DNA of 26,523 nt from Pseudomonadota bacterium (GCA_018896355.1 JAHIMW010000211.1:1-26523); one strand, 5' to 3'. Positions 15,108 through 24,253 are shown, counted from the stretch's first letter. Notes: generated from the sequence alone by a model not told the origin. Translations and numbers: made by a program.

Positions 15108-16192
15108 GCCTCATCAGTGATTTACTGCACAAAGTCAAGCGTCAGGATCCCAAGAGGGATGTTCCGCCTCTTCTTAAAGAGGCCGTTATGCAGAAAACGG
15201 CCGATCGGAAAATGAGAAGCCGCTTCATGATTCCCCTTGCCATAGCCGCCTTCGTAGCGGCTTCCGGCGTCGGCGCCATCTTCCTGATGGATTTTTTCCA
15301 GGCGCCCGCTCCCGTCTCACGGACACCGGTGAAAACGGCAGAGGTTTCTCCTCCCGTAGCGCCTGCGGCAACTTCCATTGTTCAACAGCCTGAAACGGTT
15401 GTTGTCGCTGCTGTGCCAAAGTCCGATGAAAAACGGTCGATGAAAGCCGCGGAACATAAGCCACAAAAGATCGAAACAGCGCCGGTCGTTCGCAGGAAAA
15501 CAACGCCGAAAAGCCCTCTGAAGACTTCTGCAACGGCAAGATCGGTCGAGAACCGGGATAAGACAAGGCAGGAGAAGGCATCCGGTGAGGGCAAGCCGGA
15601 TCAGGCTGAAAAAACCGAAGAAATATCCAGGCGGGACAGGGATCTTTATCTCTACACGGCAAGAACCTGTGAAATGCAGAAAAATTATCAGGGAGCCGTT
15701 TCAAACTACAGGAAGGTGCTGGCGATGGATCCGGGCAATTATATCGTCATGAACAACCTTTCATGCGCTCTAATCCAGACGGGCGCTTATGAAGAAGCAA
15801 TCGGGTATGCTCAGCAGGCGCTTCAGATCCGGAAGAATTATATATTCTCTCATATAAATCTGGGGATCGCTTACAGCCAGCTTGGCAAATATGCGGAAGG
15901 CGAAGGATATTTCCGGCAGGCGCTGTCAACGGATCCCGCCAACCGGCTTGCCCTCCTGAACCTCGGGCTCCTGCAGGAAAAGAGGAATGCTCTGGATAGC
16001 GCCCGTGAAGTCTTTGCCAGGCTTTCCGATGCAGGAGACACTCAGGGTTATCTGGGACTTGCAAGAATTGCGGAAAAACAGGGAAAAACGGCGGACGCGA
16101 TCCATTTTTATCAGACGGCCATGTCGATGGAAAGCAGGGAGTCTCCCCTCTGGGCCACCGCCAACGACCGGCTGTGGCAATTATCTAAATGA
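15104..16192 (+). CDS. Membrane-anchored TPR protein (MshN-like)
   Basis: A 362-residue bitopic protein. A short basic cytoplasmic N-terminus (MSLISDLLHKVKR...) is followed by one transmembrane helix (~41-63), a low-complexity Pro/Ala/Lys linker (65-175) and four to five tetratricopeptide repeats (~180-345; e.g. NYQGAVSNYRKVLAMDPGN, AYEEAIGYAQQAL, KYAEGEGYFRQALSTDPAN). The topology and the start 'MS-x-I-x-x-x-L' fit MshN-type pilus biogenesis proteins, whose TPRs scaffold other components in the periplasm. It is translationally coupled to the lytic transglycosylase by an ATGA overlap. Its last 12 bases overlap the convergent ExeA-like gene. The MshN assignment rests on architecture and context. 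Confidence 0.85.
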   Translation: MSLISDLLHKVKRQDPKRDVPPLLKEAVMQKTADRKMRSRFMIPLAIAAFVAASGVGAIFLMDFFQAPAPVSRTPVKTAEVSPPVAPAATSIVQQPETVVVAAVPKSDEKRSMKAAEHKPQKIETAPVVRRKTTPKSPLKTSATARSVENRDKTRQEKASGEGKPDQAEKTEEISRRDRDLYLYTARTCEMQKNYQGAVSNYRKVLAMDPGNYIVMNNLSCALIQTGAYEEAIGYAQQALQIRKNYIFSHINLGIAYSQLGKYAEGEGYFRQALSTDPANRLALLNLGLLQEKRNALDSAREVFARLSDAGDTQGYLGLARIAEKQGKTADAIHFYQTAMSMESRESPLWATANDRLWQLSK

Positions 16193-17446
16193 ATCATCCC
16201 TGACGATACGGGACGCGACCCAGTTTGCCTTTCCGTCAGAACTTTTGACCCGGTACCACTTGCCGCCGTCCTGTTCCGTCCACTCACCAATAACCTCCAG
16301 GCGTTCGCCCTGCGGGGCCATGCGCCTGATGCCGGCCTGCAGAGACGGAATTACTCTCAGCCTTGCCGCCGGGACTGCCACGACAACCGTCTTCTGAATC
16401 CCGGCCGGGGCGTCCGGGTTTGCGGCCGGAGCAGGGATGATGGATGGATTTGCCGTTTCTACCGGCTTTGCCGGAAAAACACTTGCCGTTTCCGCTTTAT
16501 TCAGCCACGGGGGAACCACCCCGGGGCTCCGGGACTTGCCATAAACGACATATAAAACCGGTATCAGTGAGCAAATCAGCAAACCCGTAATGGCGTATCC
16601 GACCCATTTTCGCCACTGGATTGCACGCGGCTGAGCGTTTGATAAATGTTTTTGAGCATCCAGCACATGTCCCTTCCGAATCTGATGCGCCGTTCCGATA
16701 TAAGCGACCATCATCGCCCTCGATGCAATAAGGTTGATCAGCCTCGGTATGCCCCCGGACAGCCTGAATATCGCTTTCTTGACTTTCTCATCAAATATTG
16801 CGGAACCCTTCCCGCCCTTGATCAGTCTGAAAGAGACATATTCAGAGGTCTCTTCGAGCGTTAAAGGCCTTACCGTTGCCCTGATGGTGATTCGCTGGTC
16901 CAGTTGTCTCATGCTCTCGGATTTCAGCCTTTTCAGAAGCTCGGTTTGCCCGACAAGAATAATCTGCAGCAGCTTTTCTTTTTCCGTCTCCAGGTTTGAC
17001 AGCAGCCGAAGTTCTTCAAGGGATCCATCGGAGAGATTCTGCGCTTCATCCACAATAATGATGACCCGTTTGCCGGAAAGGGCTCGATCGATGAGAAAAT
17101 TCCGGAAGGTCTTGAACATTTCATTTTTATTCGTCGTTGCATGGTCAATTTTCAAGTCGTCCAGAACCGCCTGAAGAAGCTCCTCCGGCAAGAGCCGGGG
17201 CGTCATGACCAGGGCGATTTCCGCCCTGTCTTTCCAACGGTCTATGAATATTTTCAATATCGTTGTTTTCCCGGTTCCCGGTTCACCGATGACCAGAGAA
17301 AACCCTTCTTTCTGCTCCACGGAGTAATCCAGAGAAACCAGGACGTCGTTATGCATCCGCGAGGGGTAGAAATAGGAAGAGTCCGGCGTAAGTCCGAAGG
17401 GATCTTCCTGAAGATGAAAGAATTCCAGATAATCCATAATCGACAA
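16181..17446 (-). CDS. ExeA/MshM-like AAA+ ATPase with transmembrane helix and SH3 domain
   Basis: A 421-residue protein. The start 'YLEFFHLQEDPFGLTPD' is the signature of GspA/ExeA/MshM ATPases. Walker A is GEPGTGKT (54-61) and Walker B is IIIVDEAQN (129-137), followed by the sensor strand ILVGQTEL. A transmembrane helix (~281-302) leads to a Pro/Ala linker and a C-terminal bacterial SH3-like domain (~355-418; RLRVIPSLQ, GEWTEQDGGKWYRV, NWVASRIV). ExeA homologues use a periplasmic wall-binding domain to help place the secretin; here SH3 probably takes that role. The TTG at 17446 has AGAGG close upstream. The ATG at 17437 fits the family start better, so the start is open. It is the last gene of the leftward assembly operon. 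Confidence 0.92.
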   Translation of the reverse strand: MSIMDYLEFFHLQEDPFGLTPDSSYFYPSRMHNDVLVSLDYSVEQKEGFSLVIGEPGTGKTTILKIFIDRWKDRAEIALVMTPRLLPEELLQAVLDDLKIDHATTNKNEMFKTFRNFLIDRALSGKRVIIIVDEAQNLSDGSLEELRLLSNLETEKEKLLQIILVGQTELLKRLKSESMRQLDQRITIRATVRPLTLEETSEYVSFRLIKGGKGSAIFDEKVKKAIFRLSGGIPRLINLIASRAMMVAYIGTAHQIRKGHVLDAQKHLSNAQPRAIQWRKWVGYAITGLLICSLIPVLYVVYGKSRSPGVVPPWLNKAETASVFPAKPVETANPSIIPAPAANPDAPAGIQKTVVVAVPAARLRVIPSLQAGIRRMAPQGERLEVIGEWTEQDGGKWYRVKSSDGKANWVASRIVRDDSFR

Positions 17447-17453
17447 GAAACCT

Positions 17454-18665
17454 CTATTTTATTTTTGAAAAGACATCATACATGGGCAGCAGGACACCCG
17501 CGATCATGACACCCATCAGCAGCCCAAGGATGATCATCAGCATGGGCTCAATCATTTTGCCGATCTTTTCTGAAAAATCGTCCACAATCTTGTAGTAGTG
17601 TTCCGCAAGAAATCCGAATTGCGCGTCCAGGTTACCGCTCGACTCCCCAATGGAAACCATTCTGATAACGAGGGGAGGGAAGATGTTATGTTTGCTCAAT
17701 GCCGCAGATATCTTTCTTCCAGCCATAATGTCTGCCTTGACGCTCAGAATGGCCTTTTTGAAGACTTCGTTTCCCATAACATCGGCCGTTACATCAAAAG
17801 CCCGATCAATTGTGACACCGGCCATGATCAACAATCTTAATTGCTCGGAAAGCAGGGCCAGCAGTCGATTATGCAGCAGAAGCCTGATGATGGGAAGTTT
17901 TATTTTAACCATATCCCAGTAAAACCGTGTGGACAGCTTTGCTTTCATCAACTGTATGACGATGAAGAGCAAAACAGGGATCATAACCATCACATACCAG
18001 TATTTTTCGGTTATTTTGCTCACTTCATACAATATTTTTGTCAAAAGGGGCATTTTTACGCCCAGGCTGATAATCACCTCCATCATTTTTGGCAAGACGT
18101 AGGCAAGCCAGAAGATAACAGCGGCGCCTGTGGTGATTAAGGAAAAAAGGGGATAGATCAAGGCCCGCTTAACCGTGGCGGCGAGATCTTCCAGCTTCTT
18201 AAGGTGGGTGGCGACTTCCGAAAGGCTGTTCTCGAGGCGTCCCGTTTCTTCGCCGACTCTGGCCAGCCTGATCAGGATGTCGGGAAAAATCTTTCTCTGA
18301 AGGTTCAGGGCGTCGGAAAATTTTACACCCATTTCCGTATTTTTTTTAACGTCGATGATCGCGCCTTTCATATATTCATTCGTCATCGTTTTAATGATGT
18401 CTTCAAGGGCAGACAGTAACGGGACGCCGGCACGAAGCATGATCGCCATGTTTGATGAAAATTCGATAACATCCTTCCTTGATATTCTGAAGGCGCTTAA
18501 TTTTTCTTCAACTTTTTTGAAGAGCCTGCCGGATTCCCGGACCTGAAGAACATATAAGCCTCTTGTCGTGAGACTGCCCTGGACGGAACTCGCATCATGC
18601 CCTTCCAGGATACCCTTGAGCACATTTCCATTGGCGTCGACGGCTTTATAAGAGTAATGATTCAT
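17454..18665 (-). CDS. Type II secretion / type IV pilus inner-membrane platform protein (GspF/PilC/MshG)
   Basis: A 403-residue platform protein. It opens with the N-terminal 'YSYKAVDANGNVLKGILEG' typical of GspF/PilC and has two copies of the T2SSF domain (~66-190 and ~265-395), each ending in the membrane. Three transmembrane helices lie at about 170-192, 222-240 and 372-395. The conserved 'LARVGEETGRLE' and 'MVSIGESSGNLD' repeats are clear. It couples the cytoplasmic ATPase to pilin extraction from the inner membrane. Its ATG at 18665 overlaps the ATPase stop by four bases, so both are made together. The length matches the family. Confidence 0.96.
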   Translation of the reverse strand: MNHYSYKAVDANGNVLKGILEGHDASSVQGSLTTRGLYVLQVRESGRLFKKVEEKLSAFRISRKDVIEFSSNMAIMLRAGVPLLSALEDIIKTMTNEYMKGAIIDVKKNTEMGVKFSDALNLQRKIFPDILIRLARVGEETGRLENSLSEVATHLKKLEDLAATVKRALIYPLFSLITTGAAVIFWLAYVLPKMMEVIISLGVKMPLLTKILYEVSKITEKYWYVMVMIPVLLFIVIQLMKAKLSTRFYWDMVKIKLPIIRLLLHNRLLALLSEQLRLLIMAGVTIDRAFDVTADVMGNEVFKKAILSVKADIMAGRKISAALSKHNIFPPLVIRMVSIGESSGNLDAQFGFLAEHYYKIVDDFSEKIGKMIEPMLMIILGLLMGVMIAGVLLPMYDVFSKIK

Positions 18666-20308
18666 CCGGCGACCCTGATCAGTTCCTCCAGAGAGGTAAT
18701 GCCCTGCGCCACTTTTATCAGACCGTCCTGTTTGAGGGGGATCATGCCTTTTTTCACCGCCGTTGCATGCATTGCCGTGATGGGAACGTCAGCGTAAATC
18801 AATTCTCTCATCTCATCATCGATAATCAGGATTTCGCCAATGACAACCCTCCCCGCGTATCCAATGCCGTTGCACCTGTCGCATCCTTGACCCCTGAAAA
18901 TCTTTTCAACCGTCATTCCATATTCTTGAAAAAGTCTCTTTTCATGGTCGTTCGGGGTGTGGGCCGTCTTGCAGGAGGAACAGATCTTCCTCGCAAGTCT
19001 CTGGGCAATGATGGCCAGCAGAGAAGATGACAACAAGAATTTATCAACCTTGAGATCCAGCAGCCTCGGGATCGATGTCAAAGCGTCATTGGTGTGAATC
19101 GTCGCAAGAACCAGATGTCCCGTTATAGATGTTCGTATGGCAATTTTTGCCGTTTCTTCATCACGGATTTCACCGATCAGCATCACATCGGGGTCCTGTC
19201 TCATGAAGTTCCTGGCTGCGAAGGCAAAATCATAGCCGGTCTTTTCATTGACCTGGCTCTGCCGGACCATGCTCAATTTGTATTCCACCGGATCTTCGAT
19301 AGTAATGACATTTCTTTCAAGGAGATTGATTTCCCTCAGGGCAGCATAAAGTGTTGTTGTTTTACCCGAACCGGTCGGTCCTGCAACGAGAATCACCCCG
19401 TAGGGTTTCTGGAATAGTGCTTTTATCTCCCTTGCACTTTGCTCATTAAAACCAAGCGTATCAATCCTCAGCAGGGCGCCGGTCCCGGCAAGGATTCGCA
19501 TGACGACGTTCTCTCCGTATATGGTGGGAATCGTTGAGACGCGAATATCATAATTCTTATTCAGGAACGTGTAGGTAAATGAGCCGTCCTGGGGCAGTCG
19601 CGTTTCGGCAATATCCAGCTTGGAAAGAATTTTGATTCTGGATACGATCCCGGAATGGACGATCTTCGGAAGTCCGTGTTCGTAGTGCATGACACCGTCT
19701 GATCTGTAAAATATATGAATGCTGTCAGAAGCCGGCGAGACATGGATGTCGGAGGCGTTTTTTCGGATTCCATCCATGAAGATCATATCAGTCAGCGACG
19801 TTACCTCGTTCCCGCCGGCTGTTCCCGTCTCCTTGATTTCGTTAATGATTTTATCTCTGTTTTGCAGGATCGGATTTTCAATAAAAAAGTAACTCTTTTC
19901 CAAACATTCCCGAAAATTATCAGGATCAACCATGTAGACTTTCGGTTGCGTTTTGGTCAGTGAAACAACTTTGTCGATGGCAATAATGTTACTCGGATTC
20001 GTGATTCCGATTCTCAGTCTGCCATCCGTGACGTCAATGGGTATGAAACCGGTGCTTTCAGCAACCTCTTTTGGAATCAGTTTCAAGGCCTCCTCAGAGA
20101 TAGGATGCTGACTCAAATCAACATATTCCATTCCGGCCTGCTCAGCCAGCGCATACCCCAGTTCCTTCGATGTGACAAACCCCAGCTTGACGATCGCATC
20201 TCCAAAAAGCTCACCGGTTATCTTCTGCTGGGTGAGGACAATCTTAATCTGATTCTGGTTGATGAGTGCCTTCGTTAGAAGGATATCTCCAATCCGCACG
20301 ACTGCCAT
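18662..20308 (-). CDS. GspE/PilB/MshE-family assembly ATPase
   Basis: A 548-residue motor protein. A MshEN/GspII_E N-terminal domain (~1-140; ALINQNQIK, GELFGDAIVKLGFVT), which in MshE binds cyclic di-GMP, precedes the ATPase. Walker A is GPTGSGKT (310-317), the Asp box EDPVEY (338-343), Walker B MLIGEIRD (376-383) and the His box TGHLVLATIHTND (396-408). A tetracysteine zinc site (C443-x2-C446, C476-x2-C479) is typical of extension ATPases, not PilT. AAGGA lies eight bases before the ATG at 20308. A c-di-GMP link is family knowledge; the binding residues were not verified here. Confidence 0.96.
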   Translation of the reverse strand: MAVVRIGDILLTKALINQNQIKIVLTQQKITGELFGDAIVKLGFVTSKELGYALAEQAGMEYVDLSQHPISEEALKLIPKEVAESTGFIPIDVTDGRLRIGITNPSNIIAIDKVVSLTKTQPKVYMVDPDNFRECLEKSYFFIENPILQNRDKIINEIKETGTAGGNEVTSLTDMIFMDGIRKNASDIHVSPASDSIHIFYRSDGVMHYEHGLPKIVHSGIVSRIKILSKLDIAETRLPQDGSFTYTFLNKNYDIRVSTIPTIYGENVVMRILAGTGALLRIDTLGFNEQSAREIKALFQKPYGVILVAGPTGSGKTTTLYAALREINLLERNVITIEDPVEYKLSMVRQSQVNEKTGYDFAFAARNFMRQDPDVMLIGEIRDEETAKIAIRTSITGHLVLATIHTNDALTSIPRLLDLKVDKFLLSSSLLAIIAQRLARKICSSCKTAHTPNDHEKRLFQEYGMTVEKIFRGQGCDRCNGIGYAGRVVIGEILIIDDEMRELIYADVPITAMHATAVKKGMIPLKQDGLIKVAQGITSLEELIRVAG

Positions 20309-20352
20309 AATTCTATCCTTTTTTCATCTGGTCATGCAAAGCTTTCAAATCA

Positions 20353-21894
20353 TCATCTTGATATAATGACGGGTTGAAGCAACAAAACCAGTTCCGCTTT
20401 CTTCACGACCTTGTCCCTGCTTTTAAAAAAATACCCCAGAATGGGAATGTCCCCGAGACCCGGGACCTGGCTGTCTGTGACGCCTTCTCTTTTGGAAATA
20501 AGCCCTCCGATAACGACCGTCTGGCCGCTTCTCACCTTTACGGTGGTGCTCATCTGCCTGAGATCAATCTGGGGCAACTGAATGAGATAAGGGCGATTTC
20601 CTGCAGTATCCGTTTCGCCGAGATACTGGGCGTCAAGCTTTACGAGATCGGAGATAATCGGCGTAATCGACATGGAGATTTCCCCGCTTTCACTGATATA
20701 CGGCACGATGCCGATCATGATCCCGGAAAGGACGCTGCCAGTATCGACGGTGAAGGTAGTTATCTGACTGGCTGTCCCGGGGTTCGTGGTGGTTGTTGCA
20801 ACCTTTGCGATATAAGAGGTGTTTCTTCCCACACCCAGGATCGCTGTCTGACCGTTCATGATATTCAGCCGGGGATTGGATAATATTCTCGTTTCTCCCT
20901 GGACCTGTATTGCCTGGAGAAGGGAGCTAAAATCCGCGGCTGTCGTACCGGCGATAAATACCGGGCTCGATGCAGCCGGCGCAGCGATGCCGGAGAAATT
21001 GGCTGTTCTGACCCGCCCTGTTTGGCGATCATTGAAGGTGAAGAGCGAGTTCCAGTCAATTCCGAACTGTAGGCTGTCTGACAAGGCCACCTCGATGACC
21101 TTGGCCTCGACCAGTACCTGCCGGTTGATGACCTTTTTGATCGTATTGATGTAGTTTTCCACCTTTTCCAGGTTATTTCTCGTTGCCGTGACAACGATGG
21201 TTCCCATCAAACGGTTCACGGAAAAGCTCTGCTGCACGGAGTCGGATGCGCCGCCCGGAGGACCCAGCATCTTTTCAATTGATTTTTCAATCGTCTCCCA
21301 GAAATTGAACGCGCTTTTATCACTTTCCGTTTTTTGGGAGATAGCCCCTTTTAAATGACTGCCTCCGCCGCTGCCTCCGGCCATGGCCGCCCCGAGAATG
21401 TCGCCGCCCAGATCGGTGCTGTATGACTGTACGACCGCCGGGTGTCCCAGCTCGAAGGTCTTCGTCTCGGTGGCCTTGACTAACAGCATGTTGTCCTTAA
21501 TGGCATAAAAATAATCGACGGACGCGAAAATCCGATTAAGGGCATCTTCCGCCGTGACATTCTTCAGGTTCAGCGTGACGGGGATTTCGGAGCTTACATT
21601 CCGGTCCATGACCAGATTGAGACCGGTTGCATCGGCAACGATAAAAAGAACATCCCTCAGGGGCGTATTTCGTGCGGCCAGATCGACAATCCTCGTTTTC
21701 AGCGGAGATATGTCTTCATATACGGGAACGAAATCCGGCGTCTTCAGCGGTGTAGCCGCTCTATCCGGCACAACGGTTGCTTCCTTCGGGATCTGGACCT
21801 CCCGTTTGATTTGAAAGAGATTGTCTGCATAAGAGCATGACAACAAGCTCAGGGACAGACCCGAAAGCAGCAGGCATTTGAGCAGGTATTTCAT
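20353..21894 (-). CDS. mshL: MshL-like outer-membrane secretin lipoprotein
   Basis: A 513-residue secretin that forms the outer-membrane pore. A lipoprotein signal peptide ends in LLSC with C20 as the lipidation site. A secretin N-domain (~75-140; RNTPLRDVLFIVADATGLNL), a Gly/Ser-rich linker (~163-180), and an 'FNFWETIEKSIEKML' segment like the MshL 'FW' region follow, then a second N-domain and the secretin core (~260-512) with VPGLGDIPILGYFF near its end. The ATG at 21894 overlaps the upstream stop by four bases (ATGA), so I chose it over the ATG at 21909. A 44-base gap separates it from the ATPase gene. The built-in lipidation may remove the need for a separate pilotin. Confidence 0.93.
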   Translation of the reverse strand: MKYLLKCLLLSGLSLSLLSCSYADNLFQIKREVQIPKEATVVPDRAATPLKTPDFVPVYEDISPLKTRIVDLAARNTPLRDVLFIVADATGLNLVMDRNVSSEIPVTLNLKNVTAEDALNRIFASVDYFYAIKDNMLLVKATETKTFELGHPAVVQSYSTDLGGDILGAAMAGGSGGGSHLKGAISQKTESDKSAFNFWETIEKSIEKMLGPPGGASDSVQQSFSVNRLMGTIVVTATRNNLEKVENYINTIKKVINRQVLVEAKVIEVALSDSLQFGIDWNSLFTFNDRQTGRVRTANFSGIAAPAASSPVFIAGTTAADFSSLLQAIQVQGETRILSNPRLNIMNGQTAILGVGRNTSYIAKVATTTTNPGTASQITTFTVDTGSVLSGIMIGIVPYISESGEISMSITPIISDLVKLDAQYLGETDTAGNRPYLIQLPQIDLRQMSTTVKVRSGQTVVIGGLISKREGVTDSQVPGLGDIPILGYFFKSRDKVVKKAELVLLLQPVIISR

Positions 21895-22337
21895 TCTAAC
21901 TTCAGCCATATCTCACCTTCTTTATTTTTCAATAATACCTTGTCTTTTTCAATCCTTGCAATCCTGTGATGATCAAAGACGTCCCCTTCATTCAGGAGTT
22001 TGCCGTCGATAATGGCCATTTTTCTGTTTCTGTTGACAAAAATCAACGACACCTTTCTGTCGGCGCCGGATAAGGGGGGTGTAACACTGATAAGCGGAGC
22101 ATCGGGAAATCCCCTTTCCGGTAATTTTGAGATCACGATCGGGCTCTTTATGGATTTTACCGGCGCCGGCATTCTTTCGATTATTTTGGGGGTACTTTCA
22201 TAGTTGAAGTAAAACAGTTTTTTTTCCAAGGGTGAAAGAGACAGGTCGAATTTCACTTTTGAAACCAGAAAAATGATCAGTATCGCCGCCAGGGGGATCG
22301 ATATGAAAAAAATGATGATTTTTCTGTCGTTATTCAT
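21891..22337 (-). CDS. PilP/GspB/MshK-like bitopic pilus biogenesis protein
   Basis: A 148-residue protein with one N-terminal transmembrane helix (~6-26), a Pro-rich periplasmic linker (ISKLPERGFPDAPLIS) and a small beta-rich domain (MAIIDGKLLNEGDVFDHHRIARIEKDKVLL). That 'I-x-G-x-x-L-x-x-G-D...V-x-x-I-x-x-D-x-V-x-L' pattern is shared by GspB, GspC, PilP and MshK, which connect the inner-membrane complex to the secretin. It sits directly before the secretin gene and overlaps both neighbours by four bases (ATGA). Position and pattern support the role. The exact family is uncertain because the domain is short. Confidence 0.78.
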   Translation of the reverse strand: MNNDRKIIIFFISIPLAAILIIFLVSKVKFDLSLSPLEKKLFYFNYESTPKIIERMPAPVKSIKSPIVISKLPERGFPDAPLISVTPPLSGADRKVSLIFVNRNRKMAIIDGKLLNEGDVFDHHRIARIEKDKVLLKNKEGEIWLKLE

Positions 22338-22888
22338 GCCTTCCCGCCTGTCCCGAAGGACCGCATTTTAAGCGTCCCCTTGATTTCGAAGATGACCGCA
22401 CTCTTCTTTTCATCAGACGACTTTGATATTGAAATGCTGCTGATGAACATGAAGGGGGAAGCCAGCGATTGCAGGTATCCGACGTCATTGATAAACGACT
22501 CATACTCGCTCATGGCGCCTGTTATAATGATCGGCAGGGTGACTTCATTTTCTTTTTTTTCAAGGTTTGCCAAATTGATGTCGGCGCCCTTCATGCGGGT
22601 TTTAATTGCATCAACGGTTGTCAGAATGGCGCCTTCCATCTGTTCCGTATGATAGTCGGAGGGGATCAGCGAGCCGACAGTGACCGACATTTCGTCCATG
22701 TCTTTCGTCGCCGTCTTCATCTTTACACTGTTGATCTTGAGGGTTTGAAACTGATTCAACGTGTTTGAAAGACTGGTAATATAACGGTCGGAAATGATCG
22801 CTCCGGAGATGAGCGCTGTTGCGCAGAAAGCGGAGATCGCATAATATATCAGGAGTCGTTTCAGTCTCTGATCCATAAGTCCTGCCAT
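22334..22888 (-). CDS. PilO/GspM/MshJ-like inner-membrane alignment protein
   Basis: A 184-residue bitopic protein. A short cytoplasmic start, one transmembrane helix (~11-32), a coiled-coil stretch (~33-75) and a ferredoxin-like periplasmic domain (~95-180) with 'VTLPIIITGAMSEYESFINDVGYLQSL', the PilO-type strand-helix segment, are visible. PilO and GspM dimerise with PilN or GspL below the secretin. It follows the PilM-PilN gene after three bases and overlaps the next gene by four, consistent with one operon. An alternative ATG at 22876 would remove four residues. Sequence identity in this family is low, so the call leans on topology and gene order. Confidence 0.8.
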   Translation of the reverse strand: MAGLMDQRLKRLLIYYAISAFCATALISGAIISDRYITSLSNTLNQFQTLKINSVKMKTATKDMDEMSVTVGSLIPSDYHTEQMEGAILTTVDAIKTRMKGADINLANLEKKENEVTLPIIITGAMSEYESFINDVGYLQSLASPFMFISSISISKSSDEKKSAVIFEIKGTLKMRSFGTGGKA

Positions 22889-22891
22889 GCT

Positions 22892-24253
22892 TCAGGGAAT
22901 CTTTGCTTCGGCCTCAATCTGAAACCGGCCGTTTTTCAGCTCCATGTTTCTTGAAAGGATAACCATCCCGGCGCCTTTGTTGATGCCGTTTAGCAGTTTT
23001 TGCAGCGTGTTGTGCATGTCCCCGTAATTCTTCGACTCTATTTTCCCCGATAGCTGAAGCTGAAGAACGTCCTTTTTATTGTTCAGCTGAAAGCTCTGGA
23101 TGTCTATCCGATCCATGGGAAGAAAATCAAGAAAAGTCAGTTTTTTCTGCATGTCGGGACCTGAGCGGACATCATTGATAAACTGTATCAGGGGGATGAT
23201 CATCTGAAGGCCTGCCGCATTTTTATCATATGCGGAGATGATGGTCTCCGTCCCCGATAGATCTTTCCTCAGCCGGTTGATTTTCTCTTTCTGCGATAAG
23301 ACTTCCGTCAGGTTCATGGTGAGATAACTCAACCCGATCAGCGAAAACAGAAGAAAGAAAAGGATGGCATAAGCGACTGCAAATCTCTGGATGTAGAGCA
23401 CGCTGTATCTCTGAGGGAGCAGGCTGTCGTTTTTCAGCCTGTCTCTGAACAGGATCGCCGCCAGCGGCGCCATGTCATCGCGGTATGTTTCTTCCGGAAC
23501 GGCAAGACCTGCAGGGTGGTCGATCGGGATCACAGGAATAACGGTGCGACCGGAAGTCGCTTCCGTCGCGGTCGATACATTTAAAACCACAAGTTGCTCT
23601 GGATTCAATCTTAACGATTGCCGGCAATAGCTCGTGGTCATGTTGATATTGTCAATATCCGTGTCCTGGATCCTTTTCCCCGTGGACGGTGTAACCCTGA
23701 TAAATCGAAGTTGACCGTTCTTTATAAGCAGAAGGACATTGTCCATCTCTGAAGCATAAAAGCCAAGAACGTTTTTACCGGCAACGTCATCGCACGATTG
23801 AATGAAATGTGAAACGGCAACCGTATCGGGATAGATGAACTTGACCGTTTTTCCATGTCTCTCAAAGCGCTGGATAACCTGATCAATTTCCCTGTTGTCG
23901 ACGGCAAGGAAAAATACCTCCCTGAGCTTCTTTTCTTCAGGAGACTTATCGGCAAGGACCGAATAACAGAAGGAAAACTGATTCAGGTCAGGGAACCGTT
24001 TTCTGATCTCTGATTCGACAATGGCTTTCAGATAAGATTTTTTGACGGGAGGCACTGACACGACATCACTGTAAAAGTTTCTGAATGGGTACACAACAGA
24101 CAGATTCGGCAGCTTATTCGCTTCCAGGAAAGCATCGAATTCCTCCTCCCTCAGAAGAACGGTTCGCTGAATGGCCGTCTTACCCTTATCCTGAGAAGCA
24201 AAAACCACTCTGACATGGATGTCTTCAAAACTGACGGCGACTTGTTTTTTCAA
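22892..24253 (-). CDS. PilM-PilN fusion-type (GspL/MshI-like) inner-membrane protein
   Basis: A 453-residue protein. Residues ~1-265 resemble a PilM/GspL actin-like cytoplasmic domain (VAVSFEDIHVRVVF start; 'VESEIRKRFPDL', 'IYPDTVAVSHF', 'VLLLIKNGQLRFIR'). A transmembrane helix (~291-313), coiled coil (~314-335) and PilN-like periplasmic domain (~350-453) follow. PilM and PilN are separate in most type IVa pili; here one chain does both jobs, as in GspL and MshI. The start is TTG at 24253 with AAGGA seven bases upstream, and a promoter lies just before it, making this the first gene of the leftward assembly operon. The actin-fold motifs are weak, so nucleotide binding is not assured. Confidence 0.85.
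   Translation of the reverse strand: MKKQVAVSFEDIHVRVVFASQDKGKTAIQRTVLLREEEFDAFLEANKLPNLSVVYPFRNFYSDVVSVPPVKKSYLKAIVESEIRKRFPDLNQFSFCYSVLADKSPEEKKLREVFFLAVDNREIDQVIQRFERHGKTVKFIYPDTVAVSHFIQSCDDVAGKNVLGFYASEMDNVLLLIKNGQLRFIRVTPSTGKRIQDTDIDNINMTTSYCRQSLRLNPEQLVVLNVSTATEATSGRTVIPVIPIDHPAGLAVPEETYRDDMAPLAAILFRDRLKNDSLLPQRYSVLYIQRFAVAYAILFFLLFSLIGLSYLTMNLTEVLSQKEKINRLRKDLSGTETIISAYDKNAAGLQMIIPLIQFINDVRSGPDMQKKLTFLDFLPMDRIDIQSFQLNNKKDVLQLQLSGKIESKNYGDMHNTLQKLLNGINKGAGMVILSRNMELKNGRFQIEAEAKIP

Noticed and set aside
20353..24253. Classical type II secretion operon (gspC-O)
   Set aside because: The secretin is MshL-like and lipidated, PilM/PilN are fused, and no gspG-K pseudopilin series follows, so an MSHA-like pilus fits better.
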